Positions 1 through 6,506 of a stretch of 8,896 nt of DNA are shown one piece after another (position 1 is the stretch's first letter; each line of letters begins with the position of its first letter). Origin of the DNA: Verrucomicrobia bacterium GWC2_42_7. Lineage in GTDB: Bacteria; Verrucomicrobiota; Verrucomicrobiia; Opitutales; GWC2-42-7-A. Made by a program: the position numbers and the translations under genes. The notes under the pieces are model-generated. The model was not told the origin of the DNA, did no database searches, and worked only from the letters and a program-made list of their open reading frames with translations. The DNA is taken from positions 264 to 9,159 of the forward strand of contig MIDO01000004.1 in the NCBI GenBank assembly GCA_001831055.1, read 5' to 3'.

Positions 1-304
1 GAGCTTCCGGATGTCCCAGTTCTGCTGCTGCCCTGAACCATTTGGCAGCTTCTCTTGGGTTCTTTTCTACGCCCTTCCCTTTGAGATACATTATACCCAA
101 ATTGCTTTGAGCTTCCGGATGTCCCAGTTCTGCTGCTGCCTTCATCCACTTGACGGCTTCTCTTGGATTCTTTTCTACGCCATCCCCATTGAAATACATT
201 GCACCAAGATTGTTTTGAGCCTCCGGATGTCCCTGTTCTGCTGCTGCCCTGAACCATTTTTCGGCTTCTCCTGGATTCTTTTCTATGCCATTCCCGTCGA
301 GATA
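1..304 (-). repeat. Tandem 108-bp DNA repeats within the Sel1 gene
   Basis: Three consecutive units begin at 1, 109 and 217 with a conserved GAGC(T/C)TCCGGATGTCCC block and exact 108-bp spacing, equal to 36 codons, the Sel1 unit length. Identity is high at the DNA level, including at synonymous positions, which suggests recent duplication or ongoing gene conversion. The array continues past the left edge, so the copy number is unknown. Confidence 0.9.
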
Positions 305-649
305 CATTAAACCTACTAGGTATTGAGCTTCTACCCTTTCGTTATTCCTTAGTATTCCAAAAATAAACAAAGCCTCTGTATGCCCTAACTTAGCAGCATT
401 GGCGAAAAGCTCGAATGCGCGGGAATCCCCTTTCATAAGAAGGTCTTTCGCACAGTTAAAGGTAACCTCTGCACGGCGTTTTTTTTCTTCTTCTGATCCT
501 GCTGCCTGCCTAGGTCCCATAGATGGGGAAGAAGAGGATGAGGAAGATAAAGACGGAGATGAAAAGTGCTCCGCCCTTTTCATCGCTTCTGCATATTGCA
601 AGCAGTACCCAGCTACAGCTAAAATCATTAGTGTCTTATAATATTTCAT
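1..649 (-). CDS. Secreted Sel1-repeat (TPR-like) protein, 3' part outside the window
   Basis: An open frame runs from the ATG at 649 to the left edge without a stop, giving the first 216 residues; the C-terminus is missing. Residues 1-22 look like a Sec signal peptide (KYYK, then hydrophobic LMILAVAGYC, with likely cleavage after AEA at 20-22). A Ser-rich linker follows (about 29-43), then a charged helix (52-60). From about residue 76 there are Sel1-like repeats of 36 residues with the family pattern A.(K/R)WFRAAAE.GHPEAQ.NLG.MY..G.GVEKNP. The first unit (76-126) is diverged and seems to be a shortened repeat fused to the next. AAAGGA at 656-661, 6 nt before the ATG, is a good ribosome binding site. 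Sel1 repeats form alpha-solenoids for protein binding. In intracellular bacteria such proteins are often secreted and meet host or envelope partners; that role is inferred here. It cannot be assigned to a specific gene. Confidence 0.88.
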   Translation of the reverse strand, partial: MKYYKTLMILAVAGYCLQYAEAMKRAEHFSSPSLSSSSSSSPSMGPRQAAGSEEEKKRRAEVTFNCAKDLLMKGDSRAFELFANAAKLGHTEALFIFGILRNNERVEAQYLVGLMYLDGNGIEKNPGEAEKWFRAAAEQGHPEAQNNLGAMYFNGDGVEKNPREAVKWMKAAAELGHPEAQSNLGIMYLKGKGVEKNPREAAKWFRAAAELGHPEA

Positions 650-826
650 TTTGGTTCCTTTATTGAAGATCTTAAATGTAAGCCAATTTCTCTGGGTATG
701 GAGACATAATCCAAAAAATCTCGAAAAACTTGAAGCTTTAAAAAAATGCTTCCAAATGCTTTCGTGATTTCTTAATAAAAACAATATAGCATGAGTAAAA
801 AAGGTGTTACAAAAATCAATCCCTTT

Positions 827-862
827 GCTCGAACAAAAAAGTCATGCTTTTTTTGTTCGAGC
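827..862. repeat. Perfect 14-bp inverted repeat (hairpin)
   Basis: GCTCGAACAAAAAA (827-840) is exactly reverse-complementary to 849-862, with an 8-nt loop. The stem is GC-rich at its base and pure A/T next to the loop, with no T-run after the 3' arm on either strand, so it is not a textbook intrinsic terminator. It has the same design (GC at the base, A/T at the apex) as palindrome A at 3157-3189, 5008-5049 and 7161-7197. It may belong to the same class of intergenic palindromes, or it may be a protein-binding site. Confidence 0.8.
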
Positions 863-1080
863 ACTATCGTTTTTCTTTGGGAAGCTCAAATTTATATATA
901 TATATCCTTTTTTCGCAAAAAGAAAGGTTTTCGTAACTTGTCACTTCTTAACTTGCCTATGGTATATTCCTCTAACCTTTATTTTTGTGCAAATACACTA
1001 AGATTTTCTCTCTTTATTTTTAATAGGAAGGGTCGTATATTATAAAAACAGTTTTGTCAAGAGAAAAACAAAAAAGAAAT

Positions 1081-1109
1081 TGCGCAAATATCTCCCTTTT
1101 CGAGGGGAG
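1081..1109 (-). terminator. Possible degenerate 3'-end element behind lolD
   Basis: About 40 nt past the lolD stop, CTCCC (1092-1096) can pair with GGGAG (1105-1109) around a TTTTCGAG loop. TGCGCAAATA lies at 1081-1090. This resembles the linker hairpin plus the base of palindrome A in the composite element seen elsewhere, in the same orientation relative to the gene. The stem is short and no good U-run follows, so a terminator role is only suggested. Confidence 0.3.
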
Positions 1110-1151
1110 GAATTGGAAATCGGTTTTAAGGGATTAAAAGCATTCCTCAAA

Positions 1152-1826
1152 TCAATGAAGCTGATTATCTCGTAAAATATAAGAACGCTGTGCCAGGGAA
1201 GCGAACTTAAGGTTGTGAGTGACAAGGACTAAGGTTATTTTGTGAGTTGAGCAGATTTGAGTGATGAGCTCGAAGACTTGTTGGGCTGTTTTTTCATCCA
1301 GATTGCCCGTGGGTTCGTCGGCAAAGATCACTTTTGGTTTATTAAGGAGCGCTCGAGCAATGGCAACCCTTTGACATTCACCGCCGGATAACTGACTCGG
1401 TAGGTGCGTCAATCGATGGGACAGTCCCACTTGATCAAGAAGATGGAGCGCGTCTTCCTTATCTGATTTCTCTAATGGGCCTAATATCCTCTTGGCCATC
1501 AAAACGTTTTCAAAAATATTCAGTTCTGGAAATAAATGATAAGATTGGAAAATGATACTTAAAAACTTTGCTCGAAACTTTGTTTGAGCGTTTTTACTTA
1601 ATTCACTCGTCGAGACGCTGTCCCATAGCAATTTTCCAGAATCGGGATTTTCTAATAGTGTTAGTGCATAGAGTAGGGTTGTTTTTCCGGATCCAGATTC
1701 CCCTGTAATGCTAACAAATTCTCCTGGAGATACTTGTAGATTAATTCTCTGTAAAATGGGCAGGCTTCCTACGGGAGTTTTGTAGGATTTGTATAAGTCT
1801 ATGGCTTCTAGGATAAAATCACTCAT
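1152..1826 (-). CDS. lolD: Lipoprotein-releasing ABC transporter, ATP-binding subunit LolD
   Basis: The 224-residue length is normal for LolD. It is the cytoplasmic ATPase that powers release of outer-membrane lipoproteins from the inner membrane to the periplasmic carrier. All ABC motifs are present in order: Walker A GESGSGKT (42-49), Q-loop Gln about 94, signature LSGGE (146-150) followed by CQRVAIARAL, Walker B VIFADE (166-171) then PTGNLD, and the H-loop His 204 in LVTHN. The spacing and the PTGNLD form are typical of the LolD/MacB/FtsE branch. The start overlaps the end of the permease gene by 8 nt (ATGAGTGA), so the two are translationally coupled. Pairing with a LolC/E-like permease favours LolD over FtsE or MacB. 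No LolA or LolB gene is in view. Confidence 0.93.
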   Translation of the reverse strand: MSDFILEAIDLYKSYKTPVGSLPILQRINLQVSPGEFVSITGESGSGKTTLLYALTLLENPDSGKLLWDSVSTSELSKNAQTKFRAKFLSIIFQSYHLFPELNIFENVLMAKRILGPLEKSDKEDALHLLDQVGLSHRLTHLPSQLSGGECQRVAIARALLNKPKVIFADEPTGNLDEKTAQQVFELITQICSTHKITLVLVTHNLKFASLAQRSYILRDNQLH

Positions 1827-3048
1827 TGCGTAGCGCCTCCGCCGCTTTAACTCCGGATGCTCTCAGTGCAGGAATATAGCCGGCAAATGTTGAAATAAGA
1901 ATGGTAAATAGCGAAATAAATAAAAAATCCCTCCATTGGTAACAAACTGGGATTTTGGCGAATTCATAAAATTTGACAAAAGCACTCTCTCCATGCGTGA
2001 TCCTTGCCAATAAGGTAATGATGTCATTGCGAAAGATAAGGGCAATCCATCCTAGCGTAATGCCCAAAAAAGTTCCTATGATACCTATGAAAATACCTTG
2101 GAATGAGAATATTAATGAAATGCGAAAAGTATCACCGCCCATAGCGTGTAAAATTCCGATTTCTCGTGTTTTTCTTACTACGTTGGTCATCAACGAGTTC
2201 ATGATTGTAAAAGAAGCCACTAAAATGATAAACATCATCACGAAAAACATCGTCGTTTTTTCCACCTTGAGCATGAATAGAAAGTCCTGATTCATCTCCA
2301 TCCAAGTAGAAGCAATCGATGGAGGGGGTAATTTGTCATTCAGTGAAGATACAAGTTTATCCAGATCAATATCTTGTTTTGCTTTAATGGAGATCCCATG
2401 AATGCCTTCCCCTAGGCCATACAGTTCTTGCATTAAACGCAAGCTGCAGAGTACCGCGTTGGAATCGATCGAGTTTAACCCCGTCTCAAAAATCCCCACT
2501 ACTCGTACTTCGCGGGGCAATAACACTTCCTCATTTTTGAGACATTCTAACATCAAAGGGGTGTAAATGTCTATGGTTGAACCAACTACAGCACCAATTG
2601 ACCTAGCAAGAATAGAACTCAAAAGAACAGAGTCATCGTCAACTGAATCAATGTTACCTGTTTTTACAAATTTTTCGAGTGCGATTGTGTTACGAGCCCG
2701 TTCAATATCAATTCCTTCTATAATGGGAAATGCCGGATGATTCAGGTGCTGTATCATGACCATGCCCTTGGCAAACGGCATCGCAGCAGCCACTCCTGGC
2801 TCTTTTCCTACCTGTGCCAACAAAATTTCCGGTTTGTATATGATCCGCGACGAGGTGATCTCTGCGTGCCCGTTAATGTTGATCATTTTTTCGCGGAATT
2901 CGACCCCGTAACCACTCATAACACACTGGACAATAACAAGTACCATCACACCCAATGTCACTCCAATTACCGACATCACCGTAAAAAATGGTACCCTCCG
3001 TCCAGTCGGAAAAAGTTGCTTTATCGCTATATATATATACCAAGGCAT
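1819..3048 (-). CDS. lolC: Lipoprotein-releasing system permease, LolC/LolE family
   Basis: From the start MPWYIYIAIKQLFPTGRR this is a 409-residue inner-membrane protein with the LolC/E layout: TM1 at about 22-44, a large periplasmic domain (about 45-262), TM2 at 266-288, TM3 at 311-336, TM4 at 372-395, and the typical C-terminus PALRASGVKAAEALRNE. VRKTREIGILHAMG after TM2 is the conserved coupling region that contacts LolD. The frame stays open upstream to an ATG at 3102. The extra 18 residues are encoded inside a dispersed palindrome (3091-3128) and do not look like this family, so I use 3048. No clear Shine-Dalgarno precedes either start. It forms an operon with lolD. Only one such permease is visible, as expected where a single LolC/E-type protein forms a homodimer, so LolC versus LolE cannot be decided here. 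Confidence 0.9.
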   Translation of the reverse strand: MPWYIYIAIKQLFPTGRRVPFFTVMSVIGVTLGVMVLVIVQCVMSGYGVEFREKMININGHAEITSSRIIYKPEILLAQVGKEPGVAAAMPFAKGMVMIQHLNHPAFPIIEGIDIERARNTIALEKFVKTGNIDSVDDDSVLLSSILARSIGAVVGSTIDIYTPLMLECLKNEEVLLPREVRVVGIFETGLNSIDSNAVLCSLRLMQELYGLGEGIHGISIKAKQDIDLDKLVSSLNDKLPPPSIASTWMEMNQDFLFMLKVEKTTMFFVMMFIILVASFTIMNSLMTNVVRKTREIGILHAMGGDTFRISLIFSFQGIFIGIIGTFLGITLGWIALIFRNDIITLLARITHGESAFVKFYEFAKIPVCYQWRDFLFISLFTILISTFAGYIPALRASGVKAAEALRNE

Positions 3049-3090
3049 AAAAAGAATGTTTATATGAAAGCTTTGCGGGGCGCTGTTTTT

Positions 3091-3189
3091 AGGGAAGCCC
3101 ATTTTGGTCCTCCAAAATGGGTTTCCCTAAACCCCTTCCGAAAAGGAGGCCGTTGCGCTAGAGTAAAATTTTGCAAATTTTACTCTAGC
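3091..3189 (+). repeat. Composite intergenic repeat: palindrome B + linker + palindrome A
   Basis: Palindrome B: 3091-3107 pairs with 3112-3128 (16 of 17 bp, core CCCATTTTGG/CCAAAATGGG, 4-nt loop). The linker CCCCTTCCGAAAAGGAG (3132-3148) can itself fold as a small hairpin. Palindrome A: 3157-3171 pairs perfectly with 3175-3189 (15 bp, core GCTAGAGTAAAATTT, 3-nt loop). The order B-linker-A on the plus strand matches the 7161-7283 copy read on the minus strand. It lies upstream of lolC and provides the spurious upstream ATG at 3102. It could be a small non-autonomous mobile or REP-like element. Confidence 0.8.
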
Positions 3190-3235
3190 TCAAGAGATTC
3201 TTTCAGATCGGACTAGGGAAATGACTTTTAAGAAG

Positions 3236-3263
3236 AATCTACCATGAAAATCGTTTTGCACAA
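3236..3263 (-). promoter_or_regulatory. Weak candidate promoter for the lolC-lolD operon
   Basis: On the minus strand TTGTGC (3258-3263) and TAGATT (3236-3241) are 16 bp apart, each 4 of 6 to the sigma-70 consensus. A promoter is expected here because lysS upstream ends in a hairpin and the lol genes lie about 190 nt downstream. The match is weak in AT-rich DNA and could be chance. Confidence 0.2.
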
Positions 3264-3280
3264 GACCTTCCTCGCAAATA

Positions 3281-3345
3281 ACTCCTTTTCGGAGGGGGCT
3301 TGGGGGAGGGCTTTGGGGAGACCAAAAGCGCACTTCCCCCAAATC
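3281..3345 (-). terminator. Imperfect hairpin just behind lysS, member of the composite repeat family
   Basis: Reading 5'->3' on the minus strand, beginning about 2 nt after the lysS stop, there is a long imperfect stem (TTGGGGGAAGTGCGCTTTTGG with the CCAAAGCCCTCCCCCAA side, 3342 down to about 3300). The linker hairpin CTCCGAAAAGGAG (3282-3294) follows. The order and linker match the 7161-7283 element, but palindrome B has diverged and palindrome A is absent. The position suggests a lysS transcription terminator or 3'-end stabiliser. There is no strong U-run. Confidence 0.5.
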
Positions 3346-3346
3346 A

Positions 3347-4807
3347 TTAATTTGCTTTCAGAGTAGGGAAGAGGATGGTATCGCGGATATTAGAGGCACC
3401 GGTTAGGAGGATGGTGAGGCGGTCGATTCCGACACCCATTCCGCCGGCAGGAGGCATCCCGTATTCAAGCGCATGAAGGAAGTCAGTGTCCATTTCTTGT
3501 TTCTCGTCACCTACTTGCTTTTCAAACATTTCTCGCTGAATAAAGGGATCGTTCTGTTCCGAATAGGCGGGTGCGATTTCTTGTCCGTTGATGCATAATT
3601 CAAACACATCGAGGACGGAGGAATCGGTTTGATTTAACTTAGCTAAGGGGCACAATTCCTTTGGAATGTGGGTAACAAAGGTCGGCTGGATGAGGGTGGG
3701 TTCGATGCACTTTTCAAAAACATCGTTGGTCACTGCAAAATCCTCTAAATTAGGATCAACCTGTATCCCTAACTCGCTGCAACGCTTTAACTTCTCTTCT
3801 TTTGATCGAGAGAACCACTGTGGATCCTTCGTCGCCTCAATAATCAGATCTTTATAAGTGGCTTCACGCCAATTGCCACTAAGATCGATGACAACCCCAT
3901 CTGGTCTTGTAACTTGATAACTACCAATCACTTTTTCGCAAATGTGATGAACCATATCCCGCATGAGGTCCATCATCCCCCGAAAGTCACTATAGGCTTG
4001 ATAGACTTCCAACATCGTGAATTCGGGATTATGACGCCGAGAGAGCCCTTCGTTGCGGAATACGCGTCCTAATTCAAATACACGGTCAAAACCGCCAACG
4101 AGCATGCGCTTTAGGTAAAGTTCTAGGGAAATACGCATGACAAAGTCACAATCTAGCGCATTCATATGCGTTACAAAAGGTCTAGCAGCGGCACCGCCTG
4201 CAACATTTTGCAACATAGGCGTTTCGACTTCCCTAAAATCCCTTGACCAAAGAAATTGTCGAATTTCCTGCAAAATTTTCGTGCGCATGATCATGCGATT
4301 GCGCGACTCTTGATTGGTGATCAAATCAAGATAACGCTGCCTCAAGCGTTGTTCTTCATCGACCAGGCCATGCCACTTTTCAGGCAAGGACCGCAGCGAT
4401 TTGGACAAAAGTCCTATCTTTTGGGTGCGCACTGTTACTTCCCCTGTCTTTGTTTTAAAAAGAGGACCCGACGCTCCCATGATATCACCGATGTCCCATT
4501 TTTTGAAATCTAAATAGGCGCTCTCTCCAACTTCGTCCTTTTTTACATATAACTGTATAAGTCCATCTCTATCAAGCAACTTAAGAAAGCAAGCTTTCCC
4601 CATGTCCCTGAAAATCACTATCCTTCCTGCAACCGATACCTCCGTTTGGTCTTCGTCCCTCTTGTAAAGACCGATTGCCTCCGCCGAGGTGTGCTTTTGA
4701 TCCCAATTCGCCCGAAATGGATCAAAACCACTCGACCTCATCTCTTCTAACTTCTGTACCCTAACCGCGTACAAATCACTCGTGTTTTCAACAGCTATCT
4801 CATTCAT
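3347..4807 (-). CDS. lysS: Lysyl-tRNA synthetase, class II
   Basis: This 486-residue cytoplasmic enzyme attaches lysine to tRNA-Lys with ATP. The N-terminal OB-fold anticodon-binding domain covers about 57-140 (VSVAGRIVIFRDMGKACFLKL onward). The LysRS signature LVDEEQRLRQRYLDL is at 148-162. Class II motif 1 is around 178-198 (Pro 197). GGAAARPF (204-211) shapes the lysine pocket. Motif 2 is FRNEGLSRRHNPEFTMLE (250-267) and motif 3 is GMGVGIDRL (456-464). The ELCINGQEIAPAYSEQNDP stretch (about 403-421) is the usual lysine-site segment. Length and motif order are complete, so the enzyme should be functional. The ATG at 4807 fits the family start; no strong Shine-Dalgarno is seen. It stands alone, flanked by palindrome-rich gaps on both sides. 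Confidence 0.97.
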   Translation of the reverse strand: MNEIAVENTSDLYAVRVQKLEEMRSSGFDPFRANWDQKHTSAEAIGLYKRDEDQTEVSVAGRIVIFRDMGKACFLKLLDRDGLIQLYVKKDEVGESAYLDFKKWDIGDIMGASGPLFKTKTGEVTVRTQKIGLLSKSLRSLPEKWHGLVDEEQRLRQRYLDLITNQESRNRMIMRTKILQEIRQFLWSRDFREVETPMLQNVAGGAAARPFVTHMNALDCDFVMRISLELYLKRMLVGGFDRVFELGRVFRNEGLSRRHNPEFTMLEVYQAYSDFRGMMDLMRDMVHHICEKVIGSYQVTRPDGVVIDLSGNWREATYKDLIIEATKDPQWFSRSKEEKLKRCSELGIQVDPNLEDFAVTNDVFEKCIEPTLIQPTFVTHIPKELCPLAKLNQTDSSVLDVFELCINGQEIAPAYSEQNDPFIQREMFEKQVGDEKQEMDTDFLHALEYGMPPAGGMGVGIDRLTILLTGASNIRDTILFPTLKAN

Positions 4808-4834
4808 ATATCATAAAATATGTATTTTTTATTG

Positions 4835-4888
4835 GGAAAAGTGCGAAAACCTTTCTTTTCCAGAAAAGAAAAGGTTTTCGCGCTTTCC
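4835..4888. repeat. 26-bp near-perfect palindrome upstream of lysS
   Basis: The arm at 4835-4860 is complementary to 4863-4888 with a 2-nt loop and only about two mismatches (core GCGAAAACCTTTTCTTTTC). Such a tight cruciform-forming repeat is rare by chance. It begins about 27 nt upstream of the lysS ATG, so it could end transcription coming from fabV or lie in the lysS leader. An arm-like GCGAAAACCTT recurs at 8886-8896, suggesting a dispersed family. Confidence 0.85.
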
Positions 4889-4903
4889 AAAGAAAAGCGA
4901 TCG

Positions 4904-4940
4904 TCGCCAAAGCAAAATCTTTAGGATTTTCCTTCGGCGA
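4904..4940. repeat. 16-bp stem-loop in the fabV-lysS gap
   Basis: TCGCCAAAGCAAAATC (4904-4919) pairs with 4925-4940 with 14 of 16 matches and a 5-nt loop. It lies directly beside the 4835-4888 palindrome but is unrelated in sequence. Read on the minus strand it follows fabV, and with 4835-4888 and 5008-5049 it makes three large stem-loops in about 215 bp. Confidence 0.7.
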
Positions 4941-5007
4941 AAGGGAAAATTTTTATGCTTACTCGCCGTAAATACGATCTCCCAAAACCAATCTGAAAAA
5001 GAACTCT

Positions 5008-5066
5008 TTGCGCGAAAGTAAGTTTTTAGCAAAATTTACTTTCGCGCAAGAACTTCTTTTGGAAGC
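5008..5066 (+). repeat. Palindrome A plus linker, partial copy of the composite repeat
   Basis: TTGCGCGAAAGTAA (5008-5021) is perfectly complementary to 5036-5049. The A/T apex and GC base match palindrome A at 7161-7197 (TGCGCGAGAATAA). It is followed at 5050-5066 by AACTTCTTTTGGAAG, a variant of the CTCCTTTTCGGAAG linker at the same relative place as in the other copies. No palindrome B follows; instead the other dispersed repeat begins at 5088. Confidence 0.65.
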
Positions 5067-5087
5067 GTCTTTTTTAGAAAAATGTAA

Positions 5088-5136
5088 GTTCACTTTTTCG
5101 AGCAGGCGGGCAAGGCGAATATGAGGGAGTGTACAT
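5088..5136 (+). repeat. Dispersed repeat, copy 1 (GAGCAGGCGGGCAAGG core)
   Basis: This 49-bp segment aligns without gaps to 8806-8854. The cores 5100-5115 and 8818-8833 are identical over 16 nt, with further matches at GTTCA (left) and GTACAT (right). Read on the minus strand both copies encode a similar peptide, CTLPHIRLARLLE here and CTLGRVYLARLLK there, so it may be a remnant of a coding or mobile sequence. It lies about 65 nt behind the fabV stop. Confidence 0.7.
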
Positions 5137-5201
5137 GCGCGTACGTGACCGAATGTGAGTCCGTAGCCCAACACACTCGAAAATTGAACTCACGTTTTTA
5201 T

Positions 5202-6380
5202 TTACAATGTTATACTAACATCCCTCTCATAATCAACCGATTCAATGCCGAATCCGAATAATTTTAGAAAATCTTTCTGATAGCCGTCGAAGTCGGCTAG
5301 GGATTTGAGGTTTTCTGTATTAATGGAATCCCAGACTTTTTTTACGGCCTCCTGGATTTCTGGTTTCATTTCCCAGTCGTCTAAGCGTACACGTCCTTTT
5401 TCATCAAAGTTTAGATAGGAACCATTGTACATGTTGTCGGCAAAGAGGCGGTACATTTGTTCGATGCAATCTTCATGTAACCCCTTCTCTTTCATAATAT
5501 TGAAAAGGATAGAAATGTAGAGAGGAACAACTGGGATTGCCGAGCTGGCTTGGGTTACAACAGCTTTGTTAACGGACACAAATGCTTTTCCTCGATATAA
5601 CTTGAGCAGTGCATTGATCTTTTCTGCAGAATGCTCTAGGTGTTCTTTTGCCTTGCCAATCGTTCCATTCGTGTAAACAGGCCACGTGATCTCTGGTCCG
5701 ATGTAAGAGTAGGCGACACTGTTGGTCCCGTGTGCAAGGACTTTGGCTTCATGTAAGGCGTCCATCCACCATTCCCAGTCTTCTCCGCCCATAACCTTTG
5801 TCGTGGCAAAGATATCATCTTCAGAAGCAGGACCGATGGTCACGTTTTGAACAACGCCTTTGTCTGTGTCGAGTGTTCGACTCGTAAATGTTTGGCCAAT
5901 AGGCTTTAAGCACGATTTAAATGTTTGACCCGTTTTGGGATCCATCCTCCGAGGTGAAGCTAAGCTGTAGACCACTAAATCAACAGTGCCTAGATCCTTT
6001 TTGATGGTATCAATGACTTGCTGCTTCACTTCATTAGAAAAGGCATCGCCATTAATGCTCTTTGCGTAAAGACCTTCCTTCGCTGCCGCCTTCTCAAAAG
6101 CAACAGAATTATACCATCCAGCAGAAGCGGGTCGATCCGGGGCTTCCTCGGGACGTTCGAAAAAAACCCCCAAAGTGGCTGCTTTTGAACCAAATGCCGC
6201 CGCAATTCGACTAGCCAAACCATAACCTGTCGACGCTCCCAACACTAACACCTTTTTTGGTCCATTCCCGATCGGTTTCTGCTTTTTCACATAATCGATC
6301 TGCTGCTGAACATGCGCATTACACCCTTCAGGGTGCGCCGTTATACAAATAAATCCCCTTATCTTTGGTTTGATTATCAT
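5202..6380 (-). CDS. fabV: Enoyl-[ACP]/trans-2-enoyl-CoA reductase, FabV family
   Basis: A 392-residue cytosolic NADH-dependent reductase that carries out the last step of each fatty-acid elongation cycle (or reduces crotonyl-CoA-type substrates). From MIIKPKIRGFICITAHPEGC it matches FabV/TER end to end. The NAD-binding loop is GASTGYG (48-54), VVYSLASPRR lies at about 137-145, and the catalytic Tyr-X8-Lys is Y236 to K245 (VYTNGTIGKAK). This Tyr-X8-Lys spacing separates FabV from FabI (Tyr-X6-Lys). VTQASSAIPVVPLYIS (about 275-290) is the substrate-loop region, and the end FGFGIESVDYE is also typical. The frame is open to an ATG at 6431, but the 17 extra residues are not family-like. AGGAGG sits 13 nt before the ATG at 6380, so I choose that start. 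FabV enzymes are naturally insensitive to triclosan. Family membership is seen; the preference for ACP or CoA substrate is not. Confidence 0.95.
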   Translation of the reverse strand: MIIKPKIRGFICITAHPEGCNAHVQQQIDYVKKQKPIGNGPKKVLVLGASTGYGLASRIAAAFGSKAATLGVFFERPEEAPDRPASAGWYNSVAFEKAAAKEGLYAKSINGDAFSNEVKQQVIDTIKKDLGTVDLVVYSLASPRRMDPKTGQTFKSCLKPIGQTFTSRTLDTDKGVVQNVTIGPASEDDIFATTKVMGGEDWEWWMDALHEAKVLAHGTNSVAYSYIGPEITWPVYTNGTIGKAKEHLEHSAEKINALLKLYRGKAFVSVNKAVVTQASSAIPVVPLYISILFNIMKEKGLHEDCIEQMYRLFADNMYNGSYLNFDEKGRVRLDDWEMKPEIQEAVKKVWDSINTENLKSLADFDGYQKDFLKLFGFGIESVDYERDVSITL

Positions 6381-6393
6381 AAAAAAATATCTT

Positions 6394-6399
6394 CCTCCT
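6394..6399 (-). promoter_or_regulatory. Shine-Dalgarno AGGAGG of fabV
   Basis: A perfect AGGAGG on the minus strand, 13 nt before the ATG at 6380. It is the strongest ribosome binding site in the window, though the spacing is long. It lies inside the longer open frame (start 6431), so it decides against that start. Confidence 0.6.
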
Positions 6400-6436
6400 A
6401 AAAAGATCCCTAAACTCTGCCTTCTTGTCAAAAGTT

Positions 6437-6487
6437 TTTTGGGGAAAACCCATTTTGGACCCCCAAATAGGTTTTAGGTTTTCCCTA
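6437..6487 (-). terminator. Stem-loop behind crcB with T-tracts on both sides, related to palindrome B
   Basis: GGGAAAACC (6442-6450) pairs with GGTTTTCCC (6477-6485). The stem is flanked by T6 before and A7 after on the plus strand, so a U-run follows the stem on either strand: a plausible bidirectional intrinsic terminator. The inner part contains CCCATTTTGG, the core of palindrome B, but the other arm has drifted. It sits about 20 nt after the crcB stop and just upstream of fabV. Confidence 0.55.
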
Positions 6488-6506
6488 AAAAAATACATGC
6501 AACTAA

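Larger units (their letters stand above)
650..1151. other. Intergenic region between the lolD stop and the Sel1 gene start
   Basis: About 500 bp without a credible gene. The short open frames here have low-complexity AT-rich translations, lack ribosome binding sites and resemble no family I know. The region holds a perfect 14-bp inverted repeat (827-862), an AT-alternating run (about 890-905), and a small GC stem behind lolD (1081-1109). It should contain the promoter of the Sel1 gene. A minus-strand TTGACA (1055-1060) has TATAAT 10 bp or TATACG 15 bp downstream, both poor sigma-70 spacings, so I do not call a promoter. Confidence 0.6.

Noticed and set aside
1..304. Direct repeats as a CRISPR array
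   Set aside because: The 108-bp units have no unique spacers, are in frame and encode Sel1 repeats.
11..310. Plus-strand open frame with repeated FCCCPEP/GFSWILFYA units
   Set aside because: It is the antisense shadow of the Sel1 repeats. The minus strand gives a signal peptide and a recognised repeat family, while this frame gives Cys/Phe-rich nonsense.
791..1045. Plus-strand open frames in the gap between lolD and the Sel1 gene
   Set aside because: Low-complexity AT-driven translations, no ribosome binding site, and they run through the 827-862 hairpin; no family resemblance.
1973..2290. Plus-strand open frames inside lolC, lysS, fabV and the AAA+ gene
   Set aside because: All are antisense or out-of-frame shadows of strongly supported genes.
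4959..5174. Minus-strand 71-codon frame in the fabV-lysS gap
   Set aside because: It is built from the dispersed repeat (5088-5136) and palindrome A; no ribosome binding site. Its CTL...LARLL peptide is noted as a repeat feature instead.
6381..6431. Longer fabV start
   Set aside because: The extra 17 residues do not belong to FabV, and AGGAGG at 6394-6399 lies within them, pointing to 6380.
6426..6431. Perfect minus-strand TTGACA upstream of fabV as a -35 box
   Set aside because: No acceptable -10 at 16-18 bp, and transcription from there would start on or after the ribosome binding site.
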